Positions 35,495 to 45,752 of a stretch of DNA of 64,000 nt are shown in pieces. Both the position numbers and the translations under genes were made by a program. The stretch lies in assembly GCF_001515305.1 (NCBI RefSeq), contig NZ_LNQV01000016.1:1-64000 (forward strand), written 5' to 3'. Each line of letters opens with the position of its first letter. Within the stretch, counting starts at the first letter, position 1. The notes under the pieces were generated by a model, which did no database searches, had not been told where the DNA came from, and was given only the letters and a program-made list of their open reading frames with translations. Origin of the DNA: Aquitalea pelogenes. Its GTDB lineage: Bacteria; Pseudomonadota; Gammaproteobacteria; Burkholderiales; Chromobacteriaceae.

Positions 35495-36616
35495 TCAGTC
35501 CGGTTGATCGTGCATCCAGTAGTTGCTTTGCCGACGTACCACCTCGGAAAGCGAACCGCTGTCCTGATACACATCGCGCAGCCATTGGCTGTCGGACTGA
35601 CGCTTCAGTACCCGCGCACGCAGTGCGGCCAGTTCCGCTTCGCAGCCAAGTGCGACGGCATGTGCCTGCAGCTGGTTCAGGGTACTCAGCAAGTCTTCCT
35701 GCACGCTGGTTTGCTGGCCGCTGCTGCTATTGACCAGCACACCGTCAAAGCCGAAACGACAAGCCTGAAAGCGGTTGTAGCTGTAAGTCAGGTAGTGTGC
35801 GGGGCTGATGTCACGCCATTCCTGTTCCATGCAGTGCCGGGCCAGCATCTGGGCGTAAGCGGCCAGCAAGGTGGGCGTGACAATGTCCAGCGGAGTGTCG
35901 CAGATGCGGATTTCCACCGTGCCGTATTCCGGTTTGGGGCGGATGTCCCAGTAAAAGTCTTTCATGCTGGCGACAATGCCCAGTTTCGCCATGTCCTGAA
36001 AATAGTCATTGAACTGGTCCCAGCTTTCCACGCAGGGCATGCAGCCGGACAAGGGAAAGGCATTGACACTGGTCAGGCGTGAAGTTTGAAACCGGGTGTC
36101 CATGCCCTGATAAAACGGTGAGGCGGCGGACAAGGCAATGAAATGGGGAATGTAGCGCGCCAGATAGTGTCCCAGGCGGATGGCGCTGTCGCCGTCCGGG
36201 CAGCCGATGTGAATGTGCTGCCCGTAGACGGTGAATTGCTTGGCCAGATAGCCATACAGTTCCGAAACCAGCTGATAGCGTGCCTTGGGGTAAATCTGCT
36301 GCTCGCTCCAGTGCTGAAAAGGGTGGGCGCCGCCACCGGCCAGGCCAAGATTCAGTTTTTCCGCGTTGCGGGTCAACAGCTGCCGGATGGCTTGCAGTTC
36401 CTGCAGCATCTCGCTGCAATGGGTGTGAATGGCGGTGCCGATTTCAATCATGCCCTGGGTGATTTCCGGCTTGATGTCATAACCATGTGGCTGACGGTCG
36501 ATCAGCAGCAGCAAGTCGTCCGAGCCACGGGTCAGGTTGTAGTCACGGCGGTTGACTATCATCAGTTCCAGTTCCACGCCCAGGGTCAGTGGTGTGCTGT
36601 TGTTGAATTCCAGCAT
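35495..36616 (-). CDS. YbdK-type carboxylate-amine ligase (glutamate-cysteine ligase family 2)
   Basis: A 373-residue ATP-dependent ligase of the GCS2 family, which joins an amino group to a gamma-carboxylate; YbdK itself has weak glutamate-cysteine ligase activity and its real substrate is unknown. Motifs: TLGVELELMIV near the start, EITQGMIEIGT, GQHIHIGCPDGDSAI, KDFYWDIRPKPEYGTVEIRICDTP and the end SLSEVVRRQSNYWM. The gene starts one base after the antiporter gene ends, so the two may be co-transcribed; the functional link is not obvious. Confidence 0.88.
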   Translation of the reverse strand: MLEFNNSTPLTLGVELELMIVNRRDYNLTRGSDDLLLLIDRQPHGYDIKPEITQGMIEIGTAIHTHCSEMLQELQAIRQLLTRNAEKLNLGLAGGGAHPFQHWSEQQIYPKARYQLVSELYGYLAKQFTVYGQHIHIGCPDGDSAIRLGHYLARYIPHFIALSAASPFYQGMDTRFQTSRLTSVNAFPLSGCMPCVESWDQFNDYFQDMAKLGIVASMKDFYWDIRPKPEYGTVEIRICDTPLDIVTPTLLAAYAQMLARHCMEQEWRDISPAHYLTYSYNRFQACRFGFDGVLVNSSSGQQTSVQEDLLSTLNQLQAHAVALGCEAELAALRARVLKRQSDSQWLRDVYQDSGSLSEVVRRQSNYWMHDQPD

Positions 36617-36617
36617 G

Positions 36618-37813
36618 TCAGTGCTCCTTGCTCAGTTCGCCTGCCTGTTGCAGGGCCAGTCGGCACAGCCAGGGGCCGGCCAGTTCGCTGATGACCAGCA
36701 CTGCCATCAGGCAGGCCGCGGCGTTATTTGCCTGTGCGCCCAATGCCAGCGAACCCATGCTCAGCAGCATGCACTGCCGCCCGACAGCGGGTTGAGTGCC
36801 AGCCCCAGCCACAAGCCGCGTCGACGGGTGAGGCAATTGGCGGGTGCCAGTGCAAACCAGAACAACATGGCAATGCCGGTACGCAACAGCAGGTAGGTGA
36901 TGGCCAGCGGCCAATGGCTTGCCAGCGCTTGTGGTTGCAGCCAGGCACCGGCTGCCACGAAAAAGGCGACAAAGAAAAAGTGACTGCCAGCCAGCAGGTC
37001 GGGCTCGCTGATGCTTTCGCCGCCGCGCAAATTGCGGGTGGCGAGGCCAAATACCAGCAAGGCCAGCGATGGTAGCGTGCCCAGCATCACGGCCAGGCCC
37101 ACCAGCAGGGTAATCAGCCCGAACAGCAGTACGGTGCGGTGCTGGCGCTGATGGCCCAGCCAGTGGTTGAGCGCAATGGCCAGTACGCCGGCCAGCAAGC
37201 CGAGCAGGCTGGAGCCCAGAATCAGCCAGGCCGGGGTGAGCAGACTGTCTGCTGATGGCTGTTGCCGGAACAGGTGAGCCGAGCCAAGTGCAATGGCAAA
37301 GACCAGCAGCGACAGCAGGCTGGACAGGGCGGTGGCGGTGGCCAGCCGGTCGCTGACCTGACCTTCGGCGCGCCCCTCGCGCATCATTTCCAGAATGACG
37401 ATGGGTGAGCTTGCCATGCCGATGGCGGCCATGGTGGTGCTGGTTTGCCAGTCCAGTCCGGCAAAAACCAGCAATGTGTACAGTGCAGCAAATACCAGCA
37501 GGCAGTAAGTCAGCGTGCTGAGCAGCAAGGTGCGCTCGGCACGCAGCCAGCGCAAATCAACCCGGCGTCCGCTTTCAAACAGCGCCAGGCCCAGTGCCAG
37601 ATTGACAAACAGGTCGGCGGCACGCAGCAGGTCTTCGTTCAGGATGTGCAGGCTGGCCGGGCCGATGATCAGGCCGATCAGCACATAGCCGGTCATGGCG
37701 GGCAGGCGGGCAATGCGATTGGCAATATGGCCGCCCATTACCCCGAGGGTGAGGAGGATGCCAAAGGCGGCCAGCGGGTTAAGGGCAATGTTCTGCCAGG
37801 GAAAGTTTGGCAT
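36618..37813 (-). pseudogene. Cation/proton antiporter (Kef/CPA2 type), frameshifted near the end
   Basis: A polytopic membrane transporter with about twelve hydrophobic segments. From ATG 37813 the sequence gives ALNPLAAFGILLTLGVMGGHIANRI, TGYVLIGLIIGP and FVNLALGLALFESGRRVD, typical of CPA2 Na+(K+)/H+ antiporters. The frame is lost at 36776-36783 after LALNPLSG. The next frame continues QCMLLSMGSLALGAQ and a final helix to a stop at 36618. One base restored (TCGGGCGG to TCGGGCCGG or TCGGGCGGG) gives 398 residues. There is no regulatory TrkA-N domain, as in short Kef-like proteins. Confidence 0.82.
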
Positions 37814-38008
37814 GGGCGTCTCCGTGGTCTGGTGGAGTGGGCTGCACAGGTGCAGGTCAAGGCCGGGAGTGGCGCGGATTGGCAAGGGTTTGGCAGGTGG
37901 CGCGTTACAAGGTTTGATTAATAAGGGACTGCTGATGTAGTTGTATGGTTCCTTGGTATTTAAATTTTTATGCAACTGGCTATGTGATCAGGTTGTGGCG
38001 GGAAATGA

Positions 38009-38034
38009 AAAACGGCCCGTAGCGGGCCGTTGGC
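38009..38034 (-). terminator. Intrinsic terminator after the MFS transporter gene
   Basis: On the minus strand AACGGCCCG-CTA-CGGGCCGTT (complement of 38011-38031) is followed by TTTCATTT, about 20 bases after the MFS stop. The rest of the gap to the antiporter start (37814-38008) is AT-richer and holds no gene. Confidence 0.75.
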
Positions 38035-38052
38035 GAGGTGCGCACGGGTGAA

Positions 38053-39351
38053 TCAGCGCCGGCTGCGCTCCTGCCATAGCAGATAGCCACCCAATGCCAT
38101 GCCCATGATGCACAGGGCGAGCACATAGCGTGCCGGTGCCAGAGGGTCGTGCTGTTGCCACAGTGTCACCACCATGGGGGTCAGGCCGCCGAAGATGGCA
38201 TACGACACATTGTAGGAAAACGACAGCCCGGTGAAGCGGATGGCTGGCGGGAAAGCGCGCACCATCACATAAGGCACCGCACCGACAATGCCCACGCACA
38301 GCCCGGTCAGTGCATATAGCGCATACAGCTGGCTCGCGTCATGCGCGACGGTGGTATAGAAATGATGACTGCTCAGCCCCAGCAGCAGGCAGCCCAGAAT
38401 GAAGGTCGGTCCGCTGCCCAGTCGGTCGATGATGCGACCGGCCAGAATGCAGCCTGCGGTCAGGGCAATAATGGCCAGGCTGTTGGCCTTCAGTGTGGTG
38501 GTTGCCACCATGCCGAACTGCTTTTGCAAATAAGTTGGTGTCAGCAGGATGACCACCACGATGGCAGCGGACAGCAGCCAGGTCAGCAGCATGGAGACGA
38601 TGATGGCTGGCTTGTGCTGGCTCAGGACGGTCTTGAGTGGCAACTCTTCGGCCAATGCCTTGCGGGCCTGCATTTCGGCGAAAACAGGGGTTTCTTCCAG
38701 CCATTGGCGCAAATACATGGCCACCAGGCCGAACACGCCGCCAATCAGGAATGGCAGTCGCCATGCCCAGTCGGCAATCTGCGCGGGGCTGAAGCTGCTG
38801 TTGATCAGCGTGGCCAGCAAGGAGCCCAGCAAGATACCTGCAGTCAGGCCGGCGGTCAGGGTGCCGCAAGCGTAGCCGGTGTGACGGGCAGGGACGTGCT
38901 CGGCGACAAATACCCAGGCACCGGGCACCTCGCCACCGATGGCGGCCCCTTGCAGGATGCGCAAGGCAAGCAAAGCCAGCGGGGCGGCAATGCCGATGCT
39001 GGCATAAGTGGGCAGCATGCCCATCAGCAAGGTTGGTACCGCCATCAGGATGATGGATAGGGTGAACATGCGCTTGCGTCCCAGCTTGTCACCAAAGTGG
39101 GCCATGATGATGCCGCCCAGCGGGCGCGCCAGATAGCCGGCAGCGAAAATGCCGAAGGTCTGGAACTGACGCAGCCAGTCCGGCATGTCCAGCGGAAAAA
39201 ACAGCTTGCCGATGACCAGGGCGAAAAACACGAAAATGATGAAGTCGTAAAACTCCAGTGCGCCGCCCAGGGCGGCCAGTGCCAGGGTGCGGTAATCCTG
39301 GCCATTGAGCGGGCGGGGTGGGGTGTCCTCAAGCAGGTGCGGGGTGGTCAT
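38053..39351 (-). CDS. MFS metabolite:proton symporter (MHS family)
   Basis: A 432-residue twelve-helix transporter of the major facilitator superfamily. FFALVIGKLFFP, ARPLGGIIMAHFGDKLGRKRMFTLSIILM (the loop 2-3 MFS motif) and LALRILQGAAIGGEVPGAWVFVAEH place it in the metabolite:H+ symporter group (ProP/KgtP/citrate type). The transported solute cannot be named. ATG 39351 fits the family N-terminus; an in-frame extension upstream is not supported. Upstream 39352-39564 holds no gene that I can see. Confidence 0.88.
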   Translation of the reverse strand: MTTPHLLEDTPPRPLNGQDYRTLALAALGGALEFYDFIIFVFFALVIGKLFFPLDMPDWLRQFQTFGIFAAGYLARPLGGIIMAHFGDKLGRKRMFTLSIILMAVPTLLMGMLPTYASIGIAAPLALLALRILQGAAIGGEVPGAWVFVAEHVPARHTGYACGTLTAGLTAGILLGSLLATLINSSFSPAQIADWAWRLPFLIGGVFGLVAMYLRQWLEETPVFAEMQARKALAEELPLKTVLSQHKPAIIVSMLLTWLLSAAIVVVILLTPTYLQKQFGMVATTTLKANSLAIIALTAGCILAGRIIDRLGSGPTFILGCLLLGLSSHHFYTTVAHDASQLYALYALTGLCVGIVGAVPYVMVRAFPPAIRFTGLSFSYNVSYAIFGGLTPMVVTLWQQHDPLAPARYVLALCIMGMALGGYLLWQERSRR

Positions 39352-39564
39352 GCGTATTCTCTTGGTAAATGAACAAGGCGGCCGCTCTGTGGCGGCCTGC
39401 GGTCTGCCTGTGGGCAGGGTAGTGAGAATACGAGATAGAAGGACGCGGGGCAATGCAACAAGCCGCCGTGCAGTGGCAGCTTGTTGCGTCATGGTGGGTA
39501 GTTTGTTGAGTTAATGTATTCAATCAGACAGATATTTCATGAAAGATGCGCGGAAAGTCTTTTG

Positions 39565-40628
39565 TCATGAATTGCTGCGCGGTGCGGTCGTTGCGCTGTG
39601 CAAGGCATTCAGTCGCGATAGCTGGTCTTCGGCCTCCTGCATCACGCGCAAAAAGAGTTCAGCCACGCCAGGAATGTCGTCAATCAGGCCTTGCACCTGG
39701 CCAACCAACTGCACTCCTTGTTGATGATTGCCTTCTTCAATGGCAAGGCGGATGGATTCGGTGGCTGCGCCAAACAAGGCCAGCTGGCGCAATTCCTGCG
39801 GTTTTTTCAGCATGCCGCCCAGTGCCACCTTCAGTACCGGCATCTTCAGCTTGCGGGCAACGGCGCTGGCCTTCCAGCCGGCCATCAGCAGGTTCATCGG
39901 CTTGCGACAGGCGGCGCGCGCGGCCGGGGTGTCCATCATGCGGCACCACAGGCCATCAAAATTTCGCGAATACAGGGTGTCACTGACACTGCGCTGGCGA
40001 ATCATCTCCTTGCTGGTGGCGTGTACCGGGCTTTCACGGGTCATGGCCAGGCGGCTGCCCATGGCGATGGCATCGGCACCCAGTGCCAGTGCGGCCAGCA
40101 GACCGGCCCCACTGCCAAGCCGCCGGCGGCGATGATGGGTAGCTTGCTCACCTTGCGAATGGCTGGAATCAGAACCAGCGAAGTGACTTCGCCGCCATGC
40201 GCGGCAGCTTCGTGGCCGGTCACCAGCAGGCCGTCCACACCGGATTTCTCTGCCGAGATGGCGTGTTTTTCCGTTACGACGGTGGCAATCACCTTGCCGC
40301 CGTAGGCGTGTGCACGCTTTACAATCCAGTCGCCCTTGCCCAGAGAGAAGTTGATCACCGGCACTTGTTCTTCCAGTGCTACCACGCAATTGTCATGTGC
40401 GCCGGGCATCATCAGGGTGCAGCCAATGCCAAAGGGTTTGTCGGTCAACTCGCGGATGCGGCGGATGGCGGCGCGGGTTTGCATGGCATTGAGCGGCCCT
40501 GTGGCCAGAATGCCCAGGCCGCCTGCGTTGGCAGTGGCGGCCACCAGTTCGGGGGTGGCGATGTAGCTCATGCCAGGGCAGACAAGAGGCAATTGAATGC
40601 CGAAGGATTCGGTAAATCGGGTTTGCAT
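39565..40628 (-). pseudogene. Nitronate monooxygenase (2-nitropropane dioxygenase family), frameshifted
   Basis: FMN-dependent oxidation of nitronates, or a related flavoprotein. From ATG 40628 the sequence shows LPLVCPGMSYIATPELVAATANAGGLGIL (flavin pocket), VEEQ-type strands, SGVDGLLVTGHEAAAHGG and LPIIAAGGLA. The frame is then lost at 40106-40114. The next frame runs LLAALALGADAIAMGSRLAMTRES, YSRNFDGLWC and a helical end to 39565. Adding one base (GCAGTGGGGCC to GCAGGTGGGGCC or similar) restores GLA-x-GAGLLAALALGADA and a protein of 354 residues. All other positions look intact. Confidence 0.88.
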
Positions 40629-40706
40629 GATGATGGCCGCCGGGTGGTTTACACTATGGTGCTATTGTTCAGGTTTTTTCCGAAAAATTCAAACGGTTGT
40701 TTGATT

Positions 40707-40907
40707 ATGTACATGGTATTGATTGGCTGGCTCTACGTAGTGCTGATGCTGGCCGTTGCACAGAACAGTCTGTGGGCAACGTTTTCCATTCTGTTCTTCC
40801 TGGGCTTTTTGCCCACCCTGTTTATTGCAAGAATGACACGCCGCCGCCTGCGCAAACGGCAGGAATTGGCGCAAGAGCAGGCAAATCAAGGCAAGACGCT
40901 TGAGTGA
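40707..40907 (+). CDS. Small single-span membrane protein
   Basis: A 66-residue protein: two close hydrophobic stretches (LIGWLYVVLMLAVAQ and WATFSILFFLGFLPTLFIA, about residues 5-40) followed by a strongly basic tail (RMTRRRLRKRQ) that would stay in the cytoplasm. I do not recognise the family, though short proteins of this layout occur before rpsB in Chromobacteriaceae-like genomes as far as I recall. The rpsB promoter starts inside its last codons. Confidence 0.6.
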   Translation: MYMVLIGWLYVVLMLAVAQNSLWATFSILFFLGFLPTLFIARMTRRRLRKRQELAQEQANQGKTLE

Positions 40908-40929
40908 GGCGGCTTTGCGGTGCTAGAAT
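40900..40929 (+). promoter_or_regulatory. rpsB-tsf promoter
   Basis: TTGAGT at 40900-40905, an 18-base spacer and TAGAAT at 40924-40929 with an extended TG (TGCTAGAAT). Start expected at about 40936, giving a leader of roughly 110 bases. Confidence 0.6.
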
Positions 40930-40935
40930 CCTGCG

Positions 40936-41048
40936 TCCTCTGCATTGGGCAGGGGAAACACTACGCACATCCGCGCCAAAGGGTGCCGCCAACGCAAAAT
41001 GGCGGTTGTCTGCGCGGATGGAGGCTTAACCCTTTAAGGAGTTTTTGC
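40936..41048 (+). promoter_or_regulatory. Structured rpsB leader
   Basis: The leader can fold into an outer stem CATCCGCGC / GCGCGGATG (40968-40976 with 41012-41020) enclosing CCGCCA-ACGCAAAA-TGGCGG (40986-41005). An AAGGAG ribosome site (41035-41040) follows the structure 8 bases before the ATG. In E. coli ribosomal protein S2 represses its own operon through such a leader; the same is inferred here. Confidence 0.5.
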
Positions 41049-41777
41049 ATGTCCACCAACGTTACCATGCGTCAAATGCTTGAGGCCGGCGTTCACTTCG
41101 GCCACCAAACCCGTTTCTGGAACCCGAAGATGGCTCAGTACATCTTTGGCAGCCGCAACAAGATTCACATCATCAACCTGGAAAAGACTCTGCCGCTGTT
41201 CATCGGCGCCCAGGAATATGTGCGTCGTCTGGCTGCCAACAAGGGCACCGTAATGTTTGTTGGTACCAAGCGCCAGGCGCGTGAGATCGTCCGTGAAGAA
41301 GCTGCCCGCGCTGGCATGCCGTTTGTTGATCACCGCTGGCTCGGCGGCATGCTGACCAACTACAAGACCGTGAAGCAGTCCATCAAGCGTCTTGAAGAAA
41401 AGCGTGCCATCCTGGAAGGCGCTGATACCGGTTACAACAAGAAAGAACTGTTGGACCTGCAACGCGAAGTTGACAAGCTGGAACGCTCGCTGGGCGGTAT
41501 CAAGGATATGAAGGGCCTGCCGGATGCCATCTTCGTTATCGACACTGGCTACCAGAAAGGTACCATCGTTGAAGCCAAGAAACTGGGTATCCCGGTAATC
41601 GGCGTTGTTGATACCAACAACTCGCCGGATGGCATCGACTACGTTATTCCGGGCAACGACGACTCCAGCCGTGCCATCCGCCTGTACGCTCGCGGCATCG
41701 CCGACGCCGTACTGGAAGGCCGCGCCCAGTCGCTGCAAGAAGTCGTAGCTGCCGCCGAAACGGCCCAGGCTGAGTAA
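41049..41777 (+). CDS. rpsB: 30S ribosomal protein S2
   Basis: Structural protein of the small subunit, needed for S1 binding. 242 residues with [80 protein letters not shown] and [28 protein letters not shown], all S2 signatures. ATG 41049 follows AAGGAG. First of the rpsB-tsf-pyrH-frr series. Confidence 0.97.
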   Translation: MSTNVTMRQMLEAGVHFGHQTRFWNPKMAQYIFGSRNKIHIINLEKTLPLFIGAQEYVRRLAANKGTVMFVGTKRQAREIVREEAARAGMPFVDHRWLGGMLTNYKTVKQSIKRLEEKRAILEGADTGYNKKELLDLQREVDKLERSLGGIKDMKGLPDAIFVIDTGYQKGTIVEAKKLGIPVIGVVDTNNSPDGIDYVIPGNDDSSRAIRLYARGIADAVLEGRAQSLQEVVAAAETAQAE

Positions 41778-41786
41778 GCAGACTCG

Positions 41787-41810
41787 AAAGGGGGCGCAAG
41801 CCCCTTTTTT
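41787..41810 (+). terminator. Terminator or attenuator between rpsB and tsf
   Basis: AAAGGGG-GCGCAAG-CCCCTTT hairpin running into six T residues, 10 bases after the rpsB stop and 40 before tsf. It probably lowers tsf output relative to rpsB rather than stopping all transcription. Confidence 0.65.
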
Positions 41811-41851
41811 CAGACCTGATTACCCTTACGTATCGAATACAGGAGTTACAA

Positions 41852-42718
41852 ATGGCGGAAATCACCGCAAAAATGGTTTCGGATCTGCGCGCTGCTACCG
41901 GCCTGGGCATGATGGAATGCAAGAAAGCCCTGGTTGAAGCTGAAGGCGACGCTGCCAAGGCTGAAGAAATTCTGCGCATCAAGTCCGGCAACAAGGCTTC
42001 CAAGATGGCTGGTCGTCTGGCTGCCGAAGGTATCATCGGTTCTTACGTTGCCGGCGGCGTTGGTGCCCTGGTTGAAGTGAACTGTGAAACCGACTTCGTT
42101 GCCAAGGACCCGACTTTCGTTGCACTGGCCAATGCTGCTGCTCAAGCTGCTGCCACTGCCAACCCGGCTGATGTTGAAGCCCTGTCCGCTGTTGTGATCG
42201 ACGGCCAGTCCGTTGAAGACATCCGCAAGGCTGCCATCGCCAAGTTGGGCGAAAACATGACCATCCGTCGTTTCGTTCGTTACGAAACCACCGGTACCAT
42301 CGCTACTTACCTGCACGGTGCCAAGATCGGCGTGATCGTTGACCTGAAGGGTGACGAAGCGCTGGGTCGTGACATCGCCATGCACATCGCTGCTTCCAAG
42401 CCGATCTGTGTTTCCAAGGATCAGGTTCCGGCCGAAACCCTGGAACAGGAACGCAAGATCTACACCGCTCAGGCTGCCGAATCCGGCAAGCCGGCCGACA
42501 TCGTCGCCAAGATGGTTGAAGGCCGCGTCAACAAGTTCCTGGCTGAAGTGACCCTGGTTGGTCAGCCTTTCGTCAAGAATCCGGACGTGACTGTAGAAAA
42601 ACTGCTGGCTGAAAAATCTGCTTCCGTAAATGCATTCGCCATGTTTGTTGTTGGCGAAGGCATCGAGAAGAAGGTTGTAGACTATGCTGCTGAAGTGGCT
42701 GCTGCTGCCAAGCTGTAA
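41852..42718 (+). CDS. tsf: Elongation factor Ts
   Basis: Nucleotide exchange factor for EF-Tu. 288 residues: the UBA-like N-terminus [22 protein letters not shown], the exchange motif [15 protein letters not shown] (TDFV contacts EF-Tu) and the C-terminal [24 protein letters not shown]. Codon use is more biased (GTT, GCT, AAG) than in neighbours, as in other highly expressed genes of the window. Confidence 0.97.
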   Translation: MAEITAKMVSDLRAATGLGMMECKKALVEAEGDAAKAEEILRIKSGNKASKMAGRLAAEGIIGSYVAGGVGALVEVNCETDFVAKDPTFVALANAAAQAAATANPADVEALSAVVIDGQSVEDIRKAAIAKLGENMTIRRFVRYETTGTIATYLHGAKIGVIVDLKGDEALGRDIAMHIAASKPICVSKDQVPAETLEQERKIYTAQAAESGKPADIVAKMVEGRVNKFLAEVTLVGQPFVKNPDVTVEKLLAEKSASVNAFAMFVVGEGIEKKVVDYAAEVAAAAKL

Positions 42719-42740
42719 GTCTGACAAGACTGTATGATCG

Positions 42741-42772
42741 AACGGCACCCTGCCTGCAGGGTGCCGTTTTGC
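42741..42772 (+). terminator. Hairpin terminator between tsf and pyrH
   Basis: Twelve-base stem AACGGCACCCTG / CAGGGTGCCGTT (42741-42752 and 42757-42768) followed by TTGC. The T run is short, so partial termination is likely. Confidence 0.65.
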
Positions 42773-42810
42773 AAACTGAATGCCCCAAACACACCCAACT
42801 CGAGGTTACC

Positions 42811-43530
42811 ATGAGCCAAGCTCCTTCCTATAAACGCATTCTGCTCAAGCTGTCCGGTGAGGCCCTGATGGGCGACGATAACTACGGCATCAACCGCTCG
42901 ACCATCGAGCAGATTGTCGGTCAGATCAAGGAAGTGGTAGAGCTGGGCGTACAGGTTGGTATCGTGATTGGTGGTGGCAACATCTTCCGCGGCGTCTCCA
43001 GTGCTGCCAGCGGCATGGACCGTGCCACGGCCGACTACATGGGCATGATGGCCACCGTGATGAATGCGCTGGCGCTGAAGGATGCCATGGGCAAGGTGGG
43101 AGTGGTGGCGCGTGTGCAGTCCGCCCTCACCATGCAGCAGATTGCCGAGCCCTATGTGCGTGGCAAGGCCATGCAGTATCTGGAAGAGGGCAAGGTGGTG
43201 ATTTTTGGTGCCGGTACCGGCAACCCTTTCTTCACGACAGATACCGCCGCAGCACTGCGCGGCATGGAAATGAATGTCGACATCATGCTCAAGGCCACCA
43301 AGGTGGATGGCGTGTACACGGACGATCCGAAGAAAAACCCGGATGCCGTACGCTATCAGACCCTGACCTTTGACGAAGCCATCGGCCGCAACCTGAAGGT
43401 GATGGATGCTACCGCTTTCGCGCTGTGCCGCGACCAGCACCTGAACATCAAGGTGTTCAGCATCTTCAAGCAAGGCGCACTCAAGCGCGTAGTGCTTGGC
43501 GAAGATGAAGGCACGCTGGTACACTGCTGA
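42811..43530 (+). CDS. pyrH: UMP kinase
   Basis: Phosphorylates UMP to UDP; bacterial hexameric amino-acid-kinase fold. 239 residues: [69 protein letters not shown] and [24 protein letters not shown] 42811 is chosen; the in-frame ATG at 42769 lies in the terminator hairpin. Standard position between tsf and frr. Confidence 0.96.
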   Translation: MSQAPSYKRILLKLSGEALMGDDNYGINRSTIEQIVGQIKEVVELGVQVGIVIGGGNIFRGVSSAASGMDRATADYMGMMATVMNALALKDAMGKVGVVARVQSALTMQQIAEPYVRGKAMQYLEEGKVVIFGAGTGNPFFTTDTAAALRGMEMNVDIMLKATKVDGVYTDDPKKNPDAVRYQTLTFDEAIGRNLKVMDATAFALCRDQHLNIKVFSIFKQGALKRVVLGEDEGTLVHC

Positions 43531-43544
43531 GCTTGATGAATACC

Positions 43545-43587
43545 AAGGGGCGGAAACGGCTGGAAGCCGCTTTCCGCCTTGTTTTTC
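43545..43587 (+). terminator. Hairpin between pyrH and frr
   Basis: AAGGGGCGGAAACGGCT and AGCCGCTTTCCGCCTT (43545-43561 and 43565-43580) form a long imperfect stem, followed by GTTTTTC. It ends 25 bases before frr. Confidence 0.65.
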
Positions 43588-43611
43588 AAAGTACCGATTT
43601 TTGGAGCAAGC

Positions 43612-44169
43612 ATGATTAATGAAGTCAAGAAATCCGCCGAGCAGAAGATGACCAAGTCTCTGGAGGCGTTCAAGACCGACCTGACCAAAGTACGTACGGG
43701 TCGCGCCCATACCGGCATTCTTGATCATGTCATGGTCGACTACTACGGTAGCGACGTGCCGGTAAACCAGGTAGCCAATGTCAGCCTGATTGATGCCCGT
43801 ACCATCGGCGTACAGGCATGGGAAAAGAACATGGTGGCCAAGATCGAGAAAGCCATTCGCGATTCCGATCTGGGTCTGAACCCGGCTTCCATGGGCGACA
43901 TCATCCGCGTGCCGATGCCGATGCTGACCGAAGAACGTCGCCGTGACCTGATCAAGGTGGTGCGTAGCGAGGCTGAAGGCGCTCGTGTGGCTGTGCGCAA
44001 TATTCGTCGTGATGCCAATAACGAATTCAAGAACCTGATCAAGGACAAGGCCATTACCGAGGACGACGAGCGCCGCGGCCAGGACGACATCCAGAAAATG
44101 ACCGACAAGTACATTGCCGAGATCGACAAGGCGCTGGCGGCCAAAGAAGCGGACCTGATGGCGGTATAA
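43612..44169 (+). CDS. frr: Ribosome recycling factor
   Basis: Splits post-termination ribosomes together with EF-G. 185 residues with the helical domain I ([27 protein letters not shown]), domain II with [27 protein letters not shown], and [40 protein letters not shown] 43612 with GGAG 6 bases upstream. Confidence 0.97.
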   Translation: MINEVKKSAEQKMTKSLEAFKTDLTKVRTGRAHTGILDHVMVDYYGSDVPVNQVANVSLIDARTIGVQAWEKNMVAKIEKAIRDSDLGLNPASMGDIIRVPMPMLTEERRRDLIKVVRSEAEGARVAVRNIRRDANNEFKNLIKDKAITEDDERRGQDDIQKMTDKYIAEIDKALAAKEADLMAV

Positions 44170-44180
44170 AGGAAATAGCC

Positions 44181-44930
44181 TTGTTTGGAAGCTCCACCAA
44201 GGACGTGCCGGAGGTGCGCTGCGTACCCCGGCATATCGCCATCATCATGGATGGCAATGGCCGCTGGGCCAAGAAGCGTTTCCTGCCGCGGGTGGCAGGG
44301 CACAAGAAGGGCCTGGACACCGTCCGTGAAATTGTCACCACCTGCAAGGAATTGGGGGTGGAGTACCTGACGCTGTTTGCCTTCTCCACTGAAAACTGGC
44401 GTCGTCCGCCGGATGAGGTGAGCTTCCTGATGGACCTGTTCATCCGTGCGCTGGAAAACGAAGTCAGCAAGCTGCATGCCAATAATATCCGCCTGCGGGT
44501 ATTGGGTACGCGCGAGCGCTTCAGTCCGGCGCTGGCCGAACGCATCCAGGCGGCGGAAGACAAGACAGCGGGTAATGACGGGCTGGTGCTCAGTATCGCT
44601 GCCGATTATGGCGGCCGCTGGGACGTGCTCAATGCAGTCAATGGCCTGATTGCCGATGGTGTCAGTGAGATTACTGAAGAAAACCTGGCTTCCCGCCTGT
44701 CCACGCACTGGGCTCCGGAGCCGGATCTGTTCATCCGCACTGGCGGCGAGCAGCGCATCAGCAATTTCCTGCTGTGGCAACTGGCTTATTCCGAGTTGTA
44801 TTTCACTGATCTGCTGTGGCCGGATTTCAACCGTGCGGCACTGGATCAGGCACTGGACTCCTACCGCTCGCGCGAGCGCCGTTTTGGCCGCACCAGCGAG
44901 CAGCTGCCCGAACAGCAGCGCAGAAACTGA
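44181..44930 (+). CDS. uppS: Undecaprenyl diphosphate synthase
   Basis: Cis-prenyltransferase that makes the C55 carrier lipid for cell-wall synthesis. 249 residues: [19 protein letters not shown] with the catalytic aspartate, [61 protein letters not shown]. The only suitable start is TTG 44181, preceded by AAAGGA 7 bases upstream. It follows frr by 11 bases and precedes cdsA by 6. Confidence 0.95.
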   Translation: MFGSSTKDVPEVRCVPRHIAIIMDGNGRWAKKRFLPRVAGHKKGLDTVREIVTTCKELGVEYLTLFAFSTENWRRPPDEVSFLMDLFIRALENEVSKLHANNIRLRVLGTRERFSPALAERIQAAEDKTAGNDGLVLSIAADYGGRWDVLNAVNGLIADGVSEITEENLASRLSTHWAPEPDLFIRTGGEQRISNFLLWQLAYSELYFTDLLWPDFNRAALDQALDSYRSRERRFGRTSEQLPEQQRRN

Positions 44931-44936
44931 CCCCTC

Positions 44937-45743
44937 ATGCTCAAGACCCGCATACTGACCGCTCTGGTGTTGCTGCCGCTGATGCTGGCCGCATTGTTCG
45001 TGTTTCCGGCGGATGCCTGGGCCGCTTTTTCCTGGCTGATCATCCTGTTGGCCATGTGGGAATACGCCCGCATGACGCCCCTGCGCGGCATGGCCAAGTG
45101 GGGGTATCTGGGCTTGAGCACGGCTTTTGCCGGTGTCTCCTGGTGGCAGGGCTGGCATATGCCGCAGGCTGCGCACCTGCTGGCGCTGGTGTTCTGGTTG
45201 CTGGTGATGCCCTTGTGGCTGGCCCGTCGCTGGACGGTAAAGTCCCCCGGCGTGGCTGCCGTGCTCGGCTGGGTGCTGATGCTGCCGGCCTGGTATGGCT
45301 TTCTCGAGTGGCGGCCGCAGGCTGATGCCAGCCATGCGCTGACCTTGCTGGCCGTGATGGGCCTGGTGTGGGTGGCGGACGTGGCCGCTTACTTCTCCGG
45401 CAAGGCATTCGGCAAGCGCAAGCTGGCACCTTCCATCAGCCCTGGCAAAAGCTGGGAAGGCGTTTACGGCGCGCTGGTGGGCGTGGCTGTTTATGTGGTC
45501 ATTGTCAGCCGCCTGGGCTGGATTTCCGTCGGCCTGCCAGTGTGGGCGCTGGTATTGCTGGCCTTGCCGCTTACTGCGGTCAGCGTTTGCGGCGACTTGC
45601 TGGAATCCTGGTTCAAACGTGCGTCAGGCATCAAGGACAGCAGCAAGCTGCTGCCTGGTCATGGCGGCGTTTATGACCGAATCGATAGTCTCATTGCCGT
45701 TCTGGCAGTCAGCAATGCGCTGCGCGTGCTGGGCGGGCTGTAA
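44937..45743 (+). CDS. cdsA: Phosphatidate cytidylyltransferase
   Basis: Makes CDP-diacylglycerol, precursor of all membrane phospholipids. 268 residues with seven or eight membrane helices. The signature GDLLESWFKRASGIKDSSKLLPGHGGVYDRIDSL near the end holds the metal-binding aspartates; SPGKSWEGVYGALVG is the other conserved cytoplasmic loop. Follows uppS by 6 bases. Confidence 0.95.
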   Translation: MLKTRILTALVLLPLMLAALFVFPADAWAAFSWLIILLAMWEYARMTPLRGMAKWGYLGLSTAFAGVSWWQGWHMPQAAHLLALVFWLLVMPLWLARRWTVKSPGVAAVLGWVLMLPAWYGFLEWRPQADASHALTLLAVMGLVWVADVAAYFSGKAFGKRKLAPSISPGKSWEGVYGALVGVAVYVVIVSRLGWISVGLPVWALVLLALPLTAVSVCGDLLESWFKRASGIKDSSKLLPGHGGVYDRIDSLIAVLAVSNALRVLGGL

Positions 45744-45752
45744 GCACATCTC

